This document shows positions 44,901 through 54,028 of a DNA stretch of 60,601 nucleotides, piece by piece (position 1 is the stretch's first letter; every line of letters begins with the position of its first letter). Source of the DNA: Planctomycetaceae bacterium. Lineage in GTDB: Bacteria > Planctomycetota > Planctomycetia > Planctomycetales > Planctomycetaceae. Below the pieces are notes generated by a model, which saw only the letters and a program-made list of their open reading frames with translations, was not told where the DNA came from and did no database searches. The translations under genes were made by a program, and so were the position numbers. The DNA lies in contig CANJQC010000014.1 of assembly GCA_947476295.1 (NCBI GenBank), positions 1-60,601 of the forward strand. The letters run 5' to 3'.

Positions 44901-46969
44901 GTTGACGTTGCGGATGTCTCGACGCTACTGTCCCATGCCCGCAACTCGTCAGTTCTTGCTTTCAGTTCATCGATATTAAATCCGCTCTGCGGTTCCTCCA
45001 TCTCCAGAGCCAGCCGCAGGCCTTTGGCGTTAGCACACAGTTGAAAGACTTCCAGTCGAAGGCCGCGTGTAAGGCCAGGAAGTTCAGCGGAAACGTCGGC
45101 AGTATTGCTGCTCAGACGGTCGCGAAGCTGTAGTACATCTTCTGGTTTCAAACGAGCGTCAGCACCATTCTTTGTCAGAACCTCTTGCCACACTTTCTGG
45201 TCCAGCTCAGAATCTGAACAATTGCAGTGCGCCGCCCAGAATGCAAGGTCCGGGATACATTCGAGCGCATTCCGAAGAGTCGTTTCTGCTGCGTCATGTG
45301 CTTCGGCGAACTGGGCGACAGCGACAAGCATGTTGTCAATTTGTGGTTCCTCAGCTTGTTGTTCCTCGGCCGTTTTCGCCTCCTTCCGGGTAAATTGCCG
45401 GTCTTCTGTCAGCAACAGCTCCTGTTCCAGGCGAGTCACCGTTTGCTGCAATACATGCGAACAGTTGAAGAGCTGTGCGAAAGATTCCTCAGCGGTTTGA
45501 CGCCGCTTATGAGTGGAATCAACGTCATCCTGAGTGACACCGCTGATATTCTCAAATGACTTCAGATGGCTGGCAATGACATCTTCCACAAGTCGAAGAG
45601 TATTCGGCACAGCCGCTCCGTCCGCAGGTGCCGGAAACATGGCTGGGTTGCGGATAGTAGCGGAAGGGAGCGTAGAAAATCGACGACGGAAAACACCGCG
45701 TTCCTGCTGAAAGTCGCCATCGTCAGGACAAATCTGGGCCAGCTGATTCTGGAGTCTTCCGAGGGGCTCGCGCGCCTGATCAATTGATTTTTGAGCGTGG
45801 GACCCGTGCAACAAGGCACGTTCAGCATGCTTTAGCTCTTCCGTGGCCGCACGCCACTCAAGCGGTGACCAGAGTGACGCGCCCTTCCCAGCCGGTGACT
45901 CACGCAGTATCCACTGTTCCTTGATTTGTCTTGCAAGACCTGCGTCCTGCGAACCTGTCAATGGTATGTCTGCGTCCGTCGCGGCCAATTCTACGGCATC
46001 CCGCATGATGACAAAGTTGGTGCGACTGTCTGCGGGGAATGTCCGCACGGACTGCCCTGCCGGATTGCGATGCGTTCGCACCCAAGCATTTGTCTGTTCG
46101 CTGACAAAGCTGCAGAATTCGTTCACGTTCAGGTCCCCTTTCGGATCCTTAGCCGCGTGCTTGCTAAGTCCAAGTGAGACAAAATGACTGAAGATTGAAC
46201 GCCCATTGGTACCGGTGTTTCCAGGTTCGCTCTCATCTGACGAAGCGGACGACAGAACGACGACCAATTCTGGAATCTCTTTGACCCAGCTCTCAAATTC
46301 GCTGCTCACGTCAGACTGCAGAAATCCAGTTCTCCATTCCAGTTCCGCCGAAATCTGGTCAACCAGTAACAGCCATCTCTTTTTAGCGCCCTTTTTGGCT
46401 GCGGTCGTGATCTCGTTTTTCAAATTCTGCAAATCGACGTATTCATTGGCATTATTCAGATTGGGCGTGCTGTTCCGAAGCAGGCAGAGGAACTGCCCGT
46501 TGGGTGCCGGTACAAACGTCGTCTGCAGGTAGATCACGACAACCTGCGCTTTGTCGAGTTGCGTCTGACTTTCCTTGTCATCGGCCTTCGAAAGACGCAA
46601 TGTTTCCAGGGAACACTGTGTAATCCGGCGTTTGTAAGTGTCGTTTTCCGCGCCCACCAGTTTTTTAGGCAGCTGCAATCCTGTGGAAACGTCGAAGTCT
46701 GCGGATACTTCTCGCAGATTGAGCAGCACAAAATGCGTTGTGAGCTTATTTGTCGGCCACCACATATAAATCACAGATGCGACAAGACCGAACAGGAAGA
46801 GCGTCACAAACAGAATTCGGAGTCTGCGTTTCCAGCGCCCGAAGCCTGTCGGTACTGAAGCTGCCGCTGTTGATCGCGACTGTTTCCAGCTTGGAACCGC
46901 CTTTTCGGTGCGTGGGGAGTTCCGGGGAGTACGACCTCCCCGCCAGTCCTGATGATCACCTGATGTCAT
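41966..46969 (-). CDS. giant single-pass protein with degenerate caspase-like and vWA domains
   Basis: About 1,667 aa from ATG 46969, whose ATGA overlaps the stop of the TssM-like gene. N-terminal basic cytoplasmic segment, one membrane helix (about residues 47-70, LFVTLFLFGLVASVIYMW), then a domain shaped like a caspase/C14 peptidase (AQVVVIYLQTTF, KKRWLLLVDQISAEL, ..VFSHF-like GRSIFSHFVSLGL, NEFCSFVSEQTNAWV) that lacks the H-G and C catalytic motifs. A long helical middle follows, then a vWA domain with a complete MIDAS (ILDFSGSM near 1107, PWGATPLIKSL, IAITDGEPTDDG) and a beta-rich C-terminus. Predicted mostly periplasmic. Frame is open to 47101, inside the previous gene. Confidence 0.85.
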   Translation of the reverse strand: MTSGDHQDWRGGRTPRNSPRTEKAVPSWKQSRSTAAASVPTGFGRWKRRLRILFVTLFLFGLVASVIYMWWPTNKLTTHFVLLNLREVSADFDVSTGLQLPKKLVGAENDTYKRRITQCSLETLRLSKADDKESQTQLDKAQVVVIYLQTTFVPAPNGQFLCLLRNSTPNLNNANEYVDLQNLKNEITTAAKKGAKKRWLLLVDQISAELEWRTGFLQSDVSSEFESWVKEIPELVVVLSSASSDESEPGNTGTNGRSIFSHFVSLGLSKHAAKDPKGDLNVNEFCSFVSEQTNAWVRTHRNPAGQSVRTFPADSRTNFVIMRDAVELAATDADIPLTGSQDAGLARQIKEQWILRESPAGKGASLWSPLEWRAATEELKHAERALLHGSHAQKSIDQAREPLGRLQNQLAQICPDDGDFQQERGVFRRRFSTLPSATIRNPAMFPAPADGAAVPNTLRLVEDVIASHLKSFENISGVTQDDVDSTHKRRQTAEESFAQLFNCSHVLQQTVTRLEQELLLTEDRQFTRKEAKTAEEQQAEEPQIDNMLVAVAQFAEAHDAAETTLRNALECIPDLAFWAAHCNCSDSELDQKVWQEVLTKNGADARLKPEDVLQLRDRLSSNTADVSAELPGLTRGLRLEVFQLCANAKGLRLALEMEEPQSGFNIDELKARTDELRAWDSSVETSATSTRQAAETLCATAVKDEPGQRVEQVRVYQFLRSALNLTCVSARTHNDILDQLQKWNKTWGEKQDENTAAKESTEAPWHPSAKPEALWLLQILNLMPVSKVQSGGLEQIQGMLDNLDSEDPLQKHQALAEFGDVVRTTWIDNQKNVAVAVKSTSADALILLKLLRDADLQARLYSGFDAKTEIQRSPVARLRQLTKLQYCLMQADRLLAGLWLDQGEQEKPPTSRNGWYAKATMEWLEAAQVCSKEPVAGGQTPLPAELDSRKKRLESSDELKFVGNAAIKDPIHLGDESQEDSPVKIAVSETVPESVSGEASVLIRLAAESAESTALMIDVNATPIVVGQGNTEATLNIRRKPTSAVVKGCGPFALKPEVFFRGHSWSSAHDVSVSTCAAQKFVTEILPRPDTASITVSGFDPRPVVLILDFSGSMKLTLADGTPRYEAAISTLKTIIASQRLNESRIVLKVYGHRTKFVRMDGDNGINEENPNYITEFPQNLIPNGLQVNNDIFNEFDERIDTPAKQQKLIEVLKSLERSLPWGATPLIKSLRNALALDLKDGGVVIAITDGEPTDDGKPTPPSTLEPDETGSLTKAIEEAIKKGHANTVRIVAFDLNKNPEERKRLETTFKAFKDSIGIVDASKPKELLDQIEESLDPREFSVWKDTMEIAKAELKSSVSDLPAGNDYTVQFGNDISLDKITLNRGDALKLDVSLKEKRFRIDRPHSDLQQSALQKPSGDDDQPWILKCIGGAQTSDIDIPGEDATKFARAVLYLMLDREGDRSVVRQPAEIEFNVWTDDDSPSRPAGLSRRFDSMHGAPAWELTIDKWEKGKNFVVDAFWKMERSMPQRIIEWETLSAHNSSKSTKPLGENADGLPPCKVWTTFGDRELQVRIDVVPDKPYPDPDPNPPAEIRVELGKPDTLEQAATFRPWEIKTEVIRTERGSVIYKFSGDKINPIDLQGASIAFTSMANRRKDAIIVEDFKIPY

Positions 46970-48660
46970 GCTGCACCCGAATCCATAATTCCCCAGACGT
47001 AGATTGTAATGGCAATTGCAGCCATCACGATTGATGCCAACAGAAGGCAAACGGAAAGCGAGCGTGATCGCTGCTGAATTCTGACCAACTGCGGGGACCA
47101 TGCGAGCATTCCCTGAGACTCCTTAAGCTTGTCAAGAATTCCTCGTACAAAACCCTGTTCGGTCGAAGCTCTTCCGGTCGCGGCGAAGTACGTTCCGTGC
47201 AGCCGGATACCGGGACTCACCGTCTTGTAAGCCGTCTCCCGCAACAGAGAGACCATGGCCAGCCTCCGCTGGCTGATTTCGCACAGCATTTGAAATAACT
47301 TCTGGTTATCCCGGTTATCGATGTCCATCGAAAATGCCGTGTAGACCCAACCTCGAAACCAGTGCATAGCTTTGTCTACCACCCACGCCGCATTTTTGTC
47401 ATTGACATCGGCACCAGGTGCGAAGCTGGATCCCGCGCGCGAGAGTCGCAGGCCGGGGTGCAGCCGTTCTGAGCGAAGCAGAAAATCTTTCATGCCGGAA
47501 ACAGCATCCAGTTCTGTGACCATTGCGACCACGGGAAACTGAAGCTGAAAGGCGTCATGGACGGCGACCAGGTCTTCTCGAATGCCAGGTGCAAGCTTCG
47601 CAGAATACTCCGAATCGGATGCCCATGAGAACGGATATGCCTGAAGCATGCCGTTGATCTGACAAAACGGTCGGCGAGCCGCTGCTATCAGTTGGCAGAG
47701 AAATCTCATGCGGCGGACACCAATTTGAAACTCCAGCTCCGACAGCGGTGCGACTTTCTTCTTGCCATAGCCCTTCTGATCACCGCGATTGAGAGCTGAG
47801 AAAGTTCCCATCGCCCGCTTGAGTCCTCCTGGAGCCATCGTTCCGAACATCGCCGCCATGCCACCTGGCTGATGCATCGGTGGGCTGGCCGCAGCGGGTT
47901 CTGTGGGAGGTGCTATCCCGGTATGAGTTCCTGTCGGCGACGGCATTGCCCGGGGAGACGACGGCATCTCACCAGCCTTGCGTGTCCCTGTGATGGCCGC
48001 AGAAGGACGCAGAATACCGGAATCGCTATCCGAAACTTCGATGACCTTTCCCTGCTGACCGTTCGTCGTGCCGACACCGGTGCATGACAGGAAGATGGCG
48101 TCATCGTTTGCGAATACTCGAATCACGGCTGTCGTCCGCGACAGGGGAGGCGCGACGACACGCCATTCCATCTGCGATGCGGATTCAAATGCGCTCTGTT
48201 CCTGCTGAGGTGTCAAACCGTTGACAAGGAAGAGCGGCAAATCGTCCAGGAACAGGTTGTCGCGGTTGAGTGCCGTGACGACATCTTTCCAGTCAGCTTC
48301 GATGTCCGGAAAGTCCGACTCGTCTTCGATGCCGAATAACTGCAGCAGATACAGAACCACACGCACGATGGCGTAGAACAGCACAAACAGGACACCACAA
48401 AGAATTCTGTCGAACCATATTGGCAGGTGTTCCATTTTAAGTGGAATCCCCAGGTAGCCGCGATCCGATGCATCATCGACGTTGTAGCCCCATTTCCGAA
48501 TATTGTCGCTGAAATATGCAAGGAGTATCGTGACCAAGGCCATGAACGAATAATGCACAATCAGATATACCGTACGTTCCTTCGGCGATCCCAGACAGGA
48601 TCGTGGAAAGATCCCAAACATCCACCGCACCCATTCGATCATTCTGTACAACGAGTACAT
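46966..48660 (-). CDS. TssM/IcmF-like membrane protein lacking the periplasmic domain
   Basis: A 564-aa protein. Two N-terminal membrane helices (about 30-50 and 85-110), a cytoplasmic domain with IcmF-related landmarks (LFLDDLPLFLVNG, where TssM has DLPW..IG; RRPFCQINGML; FQLQFPVVAMVTELDAVSGM, like TssM P-V-Y-L-V-F-T-K-C-D), a Gly/Pro-rich insert (about 240-300), and a last helix SVCLLLASIVMAAIAITIYVW just before the stop. The P-loop position reads NGLTPQQEQ, so nucleotide binding is doubtful. In T6SS TssM a ~700-aa periplasmic part follows the third helix; here the protein ends and the next gene starts with ATGA overlap. No other T6SS genes are present. Confidence 0.72.
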   Translation of the reverse strand: MYSLYRMIEWVRWMFGIFPRSCLGSPKERTVYLIVHYSFMALVTILLAYFSDNIRKWGYNVDDASDRGYLGIPLKMEHLPIWFDRILCGVLFVLFYAIVRVVLYLLQLFGIEDESDFPDIEADWKDVVTALNRDNLFLDDLPLFLVNGLTPQQEQSAFESASQMEWRVVAPPLSRTTAVIRVFANDDAIFLSCTGVGTTNGQQGKVIEVSDSDSGILRPSAAITGTRKAGEMPSSPRAMPSPTGTHTGIAPPTEPAAASPPMHQPGGMAAMFGTMAPGGLKRAMGTFSALNRGDQKGYGKKKVAPLSELEFQIGVRRMRFLCQLIAAARRPFCQINGMLQAYPFSWASDSEYSAKLAPGIREDLVAVHDAFQLQFPVVAMVTELDAVSGMKDFLLRSERLHPGLRLSRAGSSFAPGADVNDKNAAWVVDKAMHWFRGWVYTAFSMDIDNRDNQKLFQMLCEISQRRLAMVSLLRETAYKTVSPGIRLHGTYFAATGRASTEQGFVRGILDKLKESQGMLAWSPQLVRIQQRSRSLSVCLLLASIVMAAIAITIYVWGIMDSGAA

Positions 48661-48706
48661 ATTCGTCTTTCGCTTTCAATGGTCCGTCACATTACGATTC
48701 AATTTG

Positions 48707-51700
48707 TCAGTTGCCAGAGACGGGAGTGGTTTTTCCGCTGCGGACCACCACAGCAGGATTCGCTCCACTTCCGGCAGTTCCTAGTTTCGGCTTCCACTTC
48801 ACGGAGCACTTTCCGACCGGGACATTGTCAAGGACGACTGGAGACGGTCCTGTCTTTTCGTCCATGTAGCCATCCGGCCCGGAGACAGTCACGGTGAATT
48901 CTGCGGAAGAACTGAATGTCACCTTGATGCTTCCCGGCGGCTTCGGCTCTTCTTTCATAGGGATTGCCTTTCCGGGCAGATGAAACTTAACCTGTTTCGT
49001 TTGCCTGTTGGAAATCCCTGCAGCATTGAACACTTCCACGATCAGCGTGCCGTAGTCCTCTGTTTTGCTTTCCTTCTGTTCCAGCTTTGGAAACCCGCTT
49101 GAGCGGTCCAGTTCAAAATCTGCGACAACGTTTCCATCGGGTTTGAACTTCAATTCCTTCATGAGCTTGTCATCCAAGCCCACAAGAATCCGCGTCACCA
49201 TTGATTCCGGATCGCTGGCTGTAATTTTCCCCATCAGTTTACCGGTCACCAGCGTGGATGGGGATTTCAATTCGATGTCGTTCGCGGTCAGGAGGGACGC
49301 AGAATCATCCAGCGTAAACGGAACTGCAGATTCAATCGGATCGCGTGAGCGATCAATTGTCTCCAGACTGGCCAGCAGTTTATAGTTTCCGTTGGTGAGA
49401 CCGAATGGACCCGGTTCGAACGAGGGAATTCCATAGGGTTCGGTCAGTGTGGAGATCTTCCAGATGCCGCTTTCACCCGCTCCCGCTTTCACTGTTTCCA
49501 TGAAGCGACGTTTCACTGGAAACGGTCGATCCCTCGCCGGCGTTGAAACTTTCGATCCTGTTGAATTGACATTCAGGAACAGGGTCTGTTCCCGATCGAA
49601 AGGTACTTCATGCAAAAAGACCGTCGAACGGAGTTTCGCCTTGCGCCAGTCCTTCCCGAGAAGCAGCGCCGGGACTTCAGGGACCGGGATGACTTCTGTG
49701 CTGTTTTCAACAGTCAGAAACGAGCGCACTCCCTTCGCAGTGGTGGGTTTTTCGCCGTCGGTGAGTTGCCACCACCAGGCATGAGGAATTCCGGCCAGCG
49801 ATACGCCGAACTCAAGATCTGAATTTGCGATCCTCTTTTCAATCTCTGGCTTGAAGTGCAGTTGGAATTCAAATTTATCTGCGGTGGGTGTGGAAAGATT
49901 GCCACTTTCCAAATACGGCTGCAGCACCGGGTTGAGTGAGATTGTTGCGGCAAACCGAGTAGGCCAGATGACGGTTGAATTGTCGAAAGTACGACGATCC
50001 AGACGCAGTGTCAGCACGCTTGTATCATGGTTGTACTCAGGCTCAGGGATCTCGAAGATGTGTTCAGGCGCGTGCAATCGAGGATAAAGTGTCAGACTGG
50101 TCGTGACCTGCTGTGGCAGATCCAGTGGCGTCACTTCGAAAACAATTCCGTCGCTGATTTCAATTTCTGTAGTTGCAGCAGCAGCGGAAGGAACCACAGC
50201 AGGGGCGCCAGGAGCGGCATTTGACAGTGGCGTGAGTGGAACGATGACTTGAGATTCTCCTTCCGGAAACGTGAGTTCCACGTTAGCCCAAGCGGCCTTT
50301 TGTTGATCCACAGGACGCAATTGAACCCGAATTTTATTTGCGACCCCCGTAACTCGCTTCAGGCGGATCTTCAGCAGCACAAAGGAGTGCGCCTTTTTTT
50401 CATCATCCCATGTAGAAGGCAGCAACGGAAGAAAACGCTCTGAGCGAATCTTTCCGTCTGGCAATGTGATACTGCGTTCGGTTGTCTTGCCCTCCTCAAC
50501 CTGAACTACTTCGATCTCCCACTCGTTATCCGACGATGGCTGCACGGTGACCTGCTCGGATACGACTGCCGCTCCCTGCTGATTGACGGCAATGAGTGTG
50601 ATCGGAGTGGGAGAGGATAGAATCCGGTTAGTCTTCAGCTTCAAAATCACCTCGGTCGGTTCCGCACCTTCAGTTGTACTGACAGGCAGGAACGACCATT
50701 GATGATGACTTTTCATCTCGGGATTCAGCAGCGTAAAACTGTCGTCCAATACATACAGTCTCGAAACGCTTTGAACCTTCAGTGGCACTTCAAACGAGCC
50801 GTCCGGCGATGGCGTGGCTTCCGGCGAAAGCACCACCAGACTGGTCGTGCTGCGATTCAATACATCGGCTCCCACCGTTTGCGAAATGGACGAAAAGAGA
50901 TTTGGGTTCGCAGATGTCTGAGTTCGTCGCAATACCTCCGTGGATAGCAGGTCCAAGATCTCTTTTTCAGAAACGAAGATTTCTGTATCACTGCCTGATG
51001 AAAGTTCTCCGACTGCGTCTTTCCACCGAAGCTGGAGATCGCTCGCCATTTCTGCTCGCAACCTCGGTATGTCAGAAGTCTTCCCTTCGTCAATTGCTGT
51101 GACCAGTGTACTCCATTTCGTCCAGTCAGCCTTTTGAGGTTGCCCCAAAACCGCTTGGACCAGCCGCAGCGACCAGAAGCTCAGCCAGATGCCAGAATGG
51201 CTGGATTTTTCTTCCGTCACGACATTGCCGCCTGCAGGCTCCATCTGCAACGATTTGAGAAGCTGCGGGCGATCAGTGAACTGAGGAATGTTCAACAACT
51301 GCAATCGTTCTGTTGCGGAGACAGCCTGATGAACGCGATCGCTGACAAATGTTCTAAGGCGGTTCAAATGCTCCTTGTCAGATTGTGAAACTTGATCCCC
51401 CGCAGAAAAATCTCGAGTCAACGCAAGCATCGCAGCAAGATGATCTCGATCAAATCCAATCGGTCCCAACTGACCTGGCGGAAACTCATTCAATTGCATA
51501 CGCCCGGCTTGTGCCGATTCGGCCATGCGACCCGCTGCCTTTAATTCGGTGTCTGGCAGAGAATTGCTTTCCTGCAACAGAGCAAGGTACTCAATCAAAA
51601 ACGGCAACTCCGTCGTTTGAGCATCCTGCACCTGCAAAAGTCCTTCGTGTTCAGTAACCTTACTGAGCAGCGAATTCATCGCCTTTTCTGCTTCATCCAG

Positions 51701-53662
51701 ACGATCCTCCGCAAGGCGAACGGCATCCGGGCCAATGCACAACCAGCGTTCTGCGGAATTGAGATCGATCAGAATCTCGTCGAGCCGTTCGGCAACATCT
51801 GCCTTTTTCCAGGTAGCCTGCCGGAGCAACCGCTTATCAGATCCGTACCCTGCGGCGAGTTGAAGTGCGTTTTGACGCAACTTCAATAGCCGCACAAGCG
51901 GCTTGAGTCTGAGTGCGTTCGGATCCTGTTCAGAGCCTTGCAATACGTTTTTAACAGTTGCCATGGACTCAGGAAACTCTTTCAAACTCCACTTATTATC
52001 AAGTCCCTCCACTAGCTTCGCCAGCGGCTGAATCTCCTTGCCTCGATCCGACTCAGAGATCGCGTCAATTCCCAGAGCAGAGTTTTCCAGTTCGCGAATC
52101 AGTTCGATCGCAAACGCTCGCCGAGCTGCGCCGGGAGACAGGAGTTCCTTCGGCAACGCCGTAAGTTTCCCTGTGTCTTTCAATTCCGTCAACATTTGAC
52201 GCAGCTGTCCCGGTGCGACTTCGCCGTCATTTGATAACGTCAGCCATTCCTCAATCAACCGCCGCTGTTCAATCAACCGCCGCTGTTCGGACGTGGCGGC
52301 GTTCTTGGGGTTGTTCAGCCGGTTTAGAATTTTCTTCAATACTTCATCATGAATTCTTCTGAATTCCGTTTGGTTTCCATTCATCGCAAATCGTTCGGCC
52401 GCCATCATGTTCACCTGCAGCCGCAGCCACTCGGCGGGAAAGCGAACCGGAGCAGGCCCGTCGATGAGTCGATCTCGATCAGCGATCACCGGTTTCAAGA
52501 GCGCAACAGGACGATCATCGATCAAAGAAGCTTCTGAGCCGGCTTTCGACGTCCCCGCAATGCCGTCCGTTTTTGAATCATCGCCCTTTGATTTTTCCGA
52601 TTCTGATTCCGATGTTGCGACAGTAGCGACCTTGTCGCCCAATTTTTGCGCCGCTTGAGGCAGCTTGATTCCGGTAATGAGTTTGCTGTATTCAGCGTCT
52701 TTACTGCCCGAGACGATCCAGACAGTTTGCGTGCATCCATAGTGACTTTTCACCCAGTCATGCACTTGCTGGTTCAGAAATTTGTAGATTGATGATGCGT
52801 TTTCGGCTTTTCCTTCTTCAAATGCGCGAAACAAAAAGTGGCCGAAAACGGTCCCGTCAAATTCGGGAAATGCGAAGTCTGCCGCTGCTGCCTTTGGAGC
52901 GTCAGCCTCGGAATCGTTCGTGGCTGCAACGGGGGCGTCTTTAAAATACTCCCAGCTTCTTTCATCCTTGCCAAAAGCACCGATGACTGTCAGGCCGGGG
53001 ATGTTTTCCGCTCTCAATTCTCCTTCAATACATTCACGAAAATCGTCCACTAGAACGCCGGACGCCAGTCCTGGATTTCTTCCTGTAAGTTCCAGAATCA
53101 ACAGTGTACGCATCGATTTGCGTTTGCTGAGCGTCTTCAGCAGCTTCGCCAACGGCACAGGATCTTTCGCCGGGTCGGCAGACAAGAACTGAACGCCGAC
53201 TTTCATGTCATTTGAATCTGTTAGTAAAAAGGAGGCTTCTGCCGCCAGATAAATGATGAGCGATTTGTCTTCGGAACCAGACGCGGACTGAATCAGCTCC
53301 GCAATGGATGCAGGTGTCACAGGTTTGCCGACCTGAAGAGGTTCGTACTCATGGAGCCGTTCCGCGACTTCCAACAGTCGCGATGCATTGACGGCAGTAC
53401 TGCCTGGCGGAAGCTGCGTGAGGTGCGTCTTATCGGAGACAAATGACCTTTCGGATACCACCACAAACTGCACTGGAGGAACCGATGGCAAAATGAGGGG
53501 CATTAGTAAGAAAGCAACTAGAAAAAACAGCAGCGTGCTCAGACCCACGATCAGCTTGCGCCTGGACTGTCTGGCCGTGACTTTCTTTTCCGGACGCCAC
53601 GAACGTCCTCGATCATTCGACACTTCGCACCCCCCGTCAGTTTCTCTTCGTGCAACGGCCAC
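48707..53662 (-). CDS. giant single-pass protein with degenerate caspase-like domain
   Basis: A 1,651-aa protein (GTG 53662; GTG 53623 with a G-run upstream is a good alternative). Basic N-terminus, membrane helix (about 37-62, STLLFFLVAFLLMPLILPSV), then a caspase-shaped domain (KSLIIYLAAEASFLL, MRTLLILELTGRNPG, TVFGHFLFRAF, YKFLNQQVHDWVKSH) without catalytic H and C. A long helical region (about 400-950) and several beta-sandwich modules follow; the last ~80 residues (SIKVTFSSSAEFTVTVSGPD) resemble a PEGA-type or carbohydrate-binding module. Predicted topology: most of the chain outside the inner membrane. First gene of the three-gene operon, 46 bp before the TssM-like gene. Confidence 0.85.
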   Translation of the reverse strand: MAVARRETDGGCEVSNDRGRSWRPEKKVTARQSRRKLIVGLSTLLFFLVAFLLMPLILPSVPPVQFVVVSERSFVSDKTHLTQLPPGSTAVNASRLLEVAERLHEYEPLQVGKPVTPASIAELIQSASGSEDKSLIIYLAAEASFLLTDSNDMKVGVQFLSADPAKDPVPLAKLLKTLSKRKSMRTLLILELTGRNPGLASGVLVDDFRECIEGELRAENIPGLTVIGAFGKDERSWEYFKDAPVAATNDSEADAPKAAAADFAFPEFDGTVFGHFLFRAFEEGKAENASSIYKFLNQQVHDWVKSHYGCTQTVWIVSGSKDAEYSKLITGIKLPQAAQKLGDKVATVATSESESEKSKGDDSKTDGIAGTSKAGSEASLIDDRPVALLKPVIADRDRLIDGPAPVRFPAEWLRLQVNMMAAERFAMNGNQTEFRRIHDEVLKKILNRLNNPKNAATSEQRRLIEQRRLIEEWLTLSNDGEVAPGQLRQMLTELKDTGKLTALPKELLSPGAARRAFAIELIRELENSALGIDAISESDRGKEIQPLAKLVEGLDNKWSLKEFPESMATVKNVLQGSEQDPNALRLKPLVRLLKLRQNALQLAAGYGSDKRLLRQATWKKADVAERLDEILIDLNSAERWLCIGPDAVRLAEDRLDEAEKAMNSLLSKVTEHEGLLQVQDAQTTELPFLIEYLALLQESNSLPDTELKAAGRMAESAQAGRMQLNEFPPGQLGPIGFDRDHLAAMLALTRDFSAGDQVSQSDKEHLNRLRTFVSDRVHQAVSATERLQLLNIPQFTDRPQLLKSLQMEPAGGNVVTEEKSSHSGIWLSFWSLRLVQAVLGQPQKADWTKWSTLVTAIDEGKTSDIPRLRAEMASDLQLRWKDAVGELSSGSDTEIFVSEKEILDLLSTEVLRRTQTSANPNLFSSISQTVGADVLNRSTTSLVVLSPEATPSPDGSFEVPLKVQSVSRLYVLDDSFTLLNPEMKSHHQWSFLPVSTTEGAEPTEVILKLKTNRILSSPTPITLIAVNQQGAAVVSEQVTVQPSSDNEWEIEVVQVEEGKTTERSITLPDGKIRSERFLPLLPSTWDDEKKAHSFVLLKIRLKRVTGVANKIRVQLRPVDQQKAAWANVELTFPEGESQVIVPLTPLSNAAPGAPAVVPSAAAATTEIEISDGIVFEVTPLDLPQQVTTSLTLYPRLHAPEHIFEIPEPEYNHDTSVLTLRLDRRTFDNSTVIWPTRFAATISLNPVLQPYLESGNLSTPTADKFEFQLHFKPEIEKRIANSDLEFGVSLAGIPHAWWWQLTDGEKPTTAKGVRSFLTVENSTEVIPVPEVPALLLGKDWRKAKLRSTVFLHEVPFDREQTLFLNVNSTGSKVSTPARDRPFPVKRRFMETVKAGAGESGIWKISTLTEPYGIPSFEPGPFGLTNGNYKLLASLETIDRSRDPIESAVPFTLDDSASLLTANDIELKSPSTLVTGKLMGKITASDPESMVTRILVGLDDKLMKELKFKPDGNVVADFELDRSSGFPKLEQKESKTEDYGTLIVEVFNAAGISNRQTKQVKFHLPGKAIPMKEEPKPPGSIKVTFSSSAEFTVTVSGPDGYMDEKTGPSPVVLDNVPVGKCSVKWKPKLGTAGSGANPAVVVRSGKTTPVSGN

Positions 53663-54028
53663 CCCCCAAACCCCGTGCTGCCCAAAGGCCCTGTTGCCCT
53701 GATCCCTGTCGCCCTGAGCATTGAACGGAAAACCACCGGGGCCGGAGCCATGTTTCGTCTGCGGCGCACGGTCACGTTAAAATACAAAGTCCCCTTGCGG
53801 ACAAAACACTAAGGCATTGACCAAGGCAACAACTACTGAATCAAAAGGTAACAGATTTACTGGCACAGCAACAATGAAGAATGCGGAAGTGCGTAAAATC
53901 CTTGGCCGACATGCTTTTCGAAAATCCTTTGGAATGTCGTGTAACAGTTCACTGACTCTTCCGCTGGAGCAATCAATGGGCTGAAACGTTCAGCCGCAGA
54001 ATTCAGCGGAACAACGGGGAGAACTTCA

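Noticed and set aside
46966-48660. A type VI secretion system
   Set aside because: Only a TssM/IcmF-like protein is present; no sheath, baseplate, Hcp, VgrG, TssJ or TssL genes are nearby, and the protein lacks the periplasmic half.
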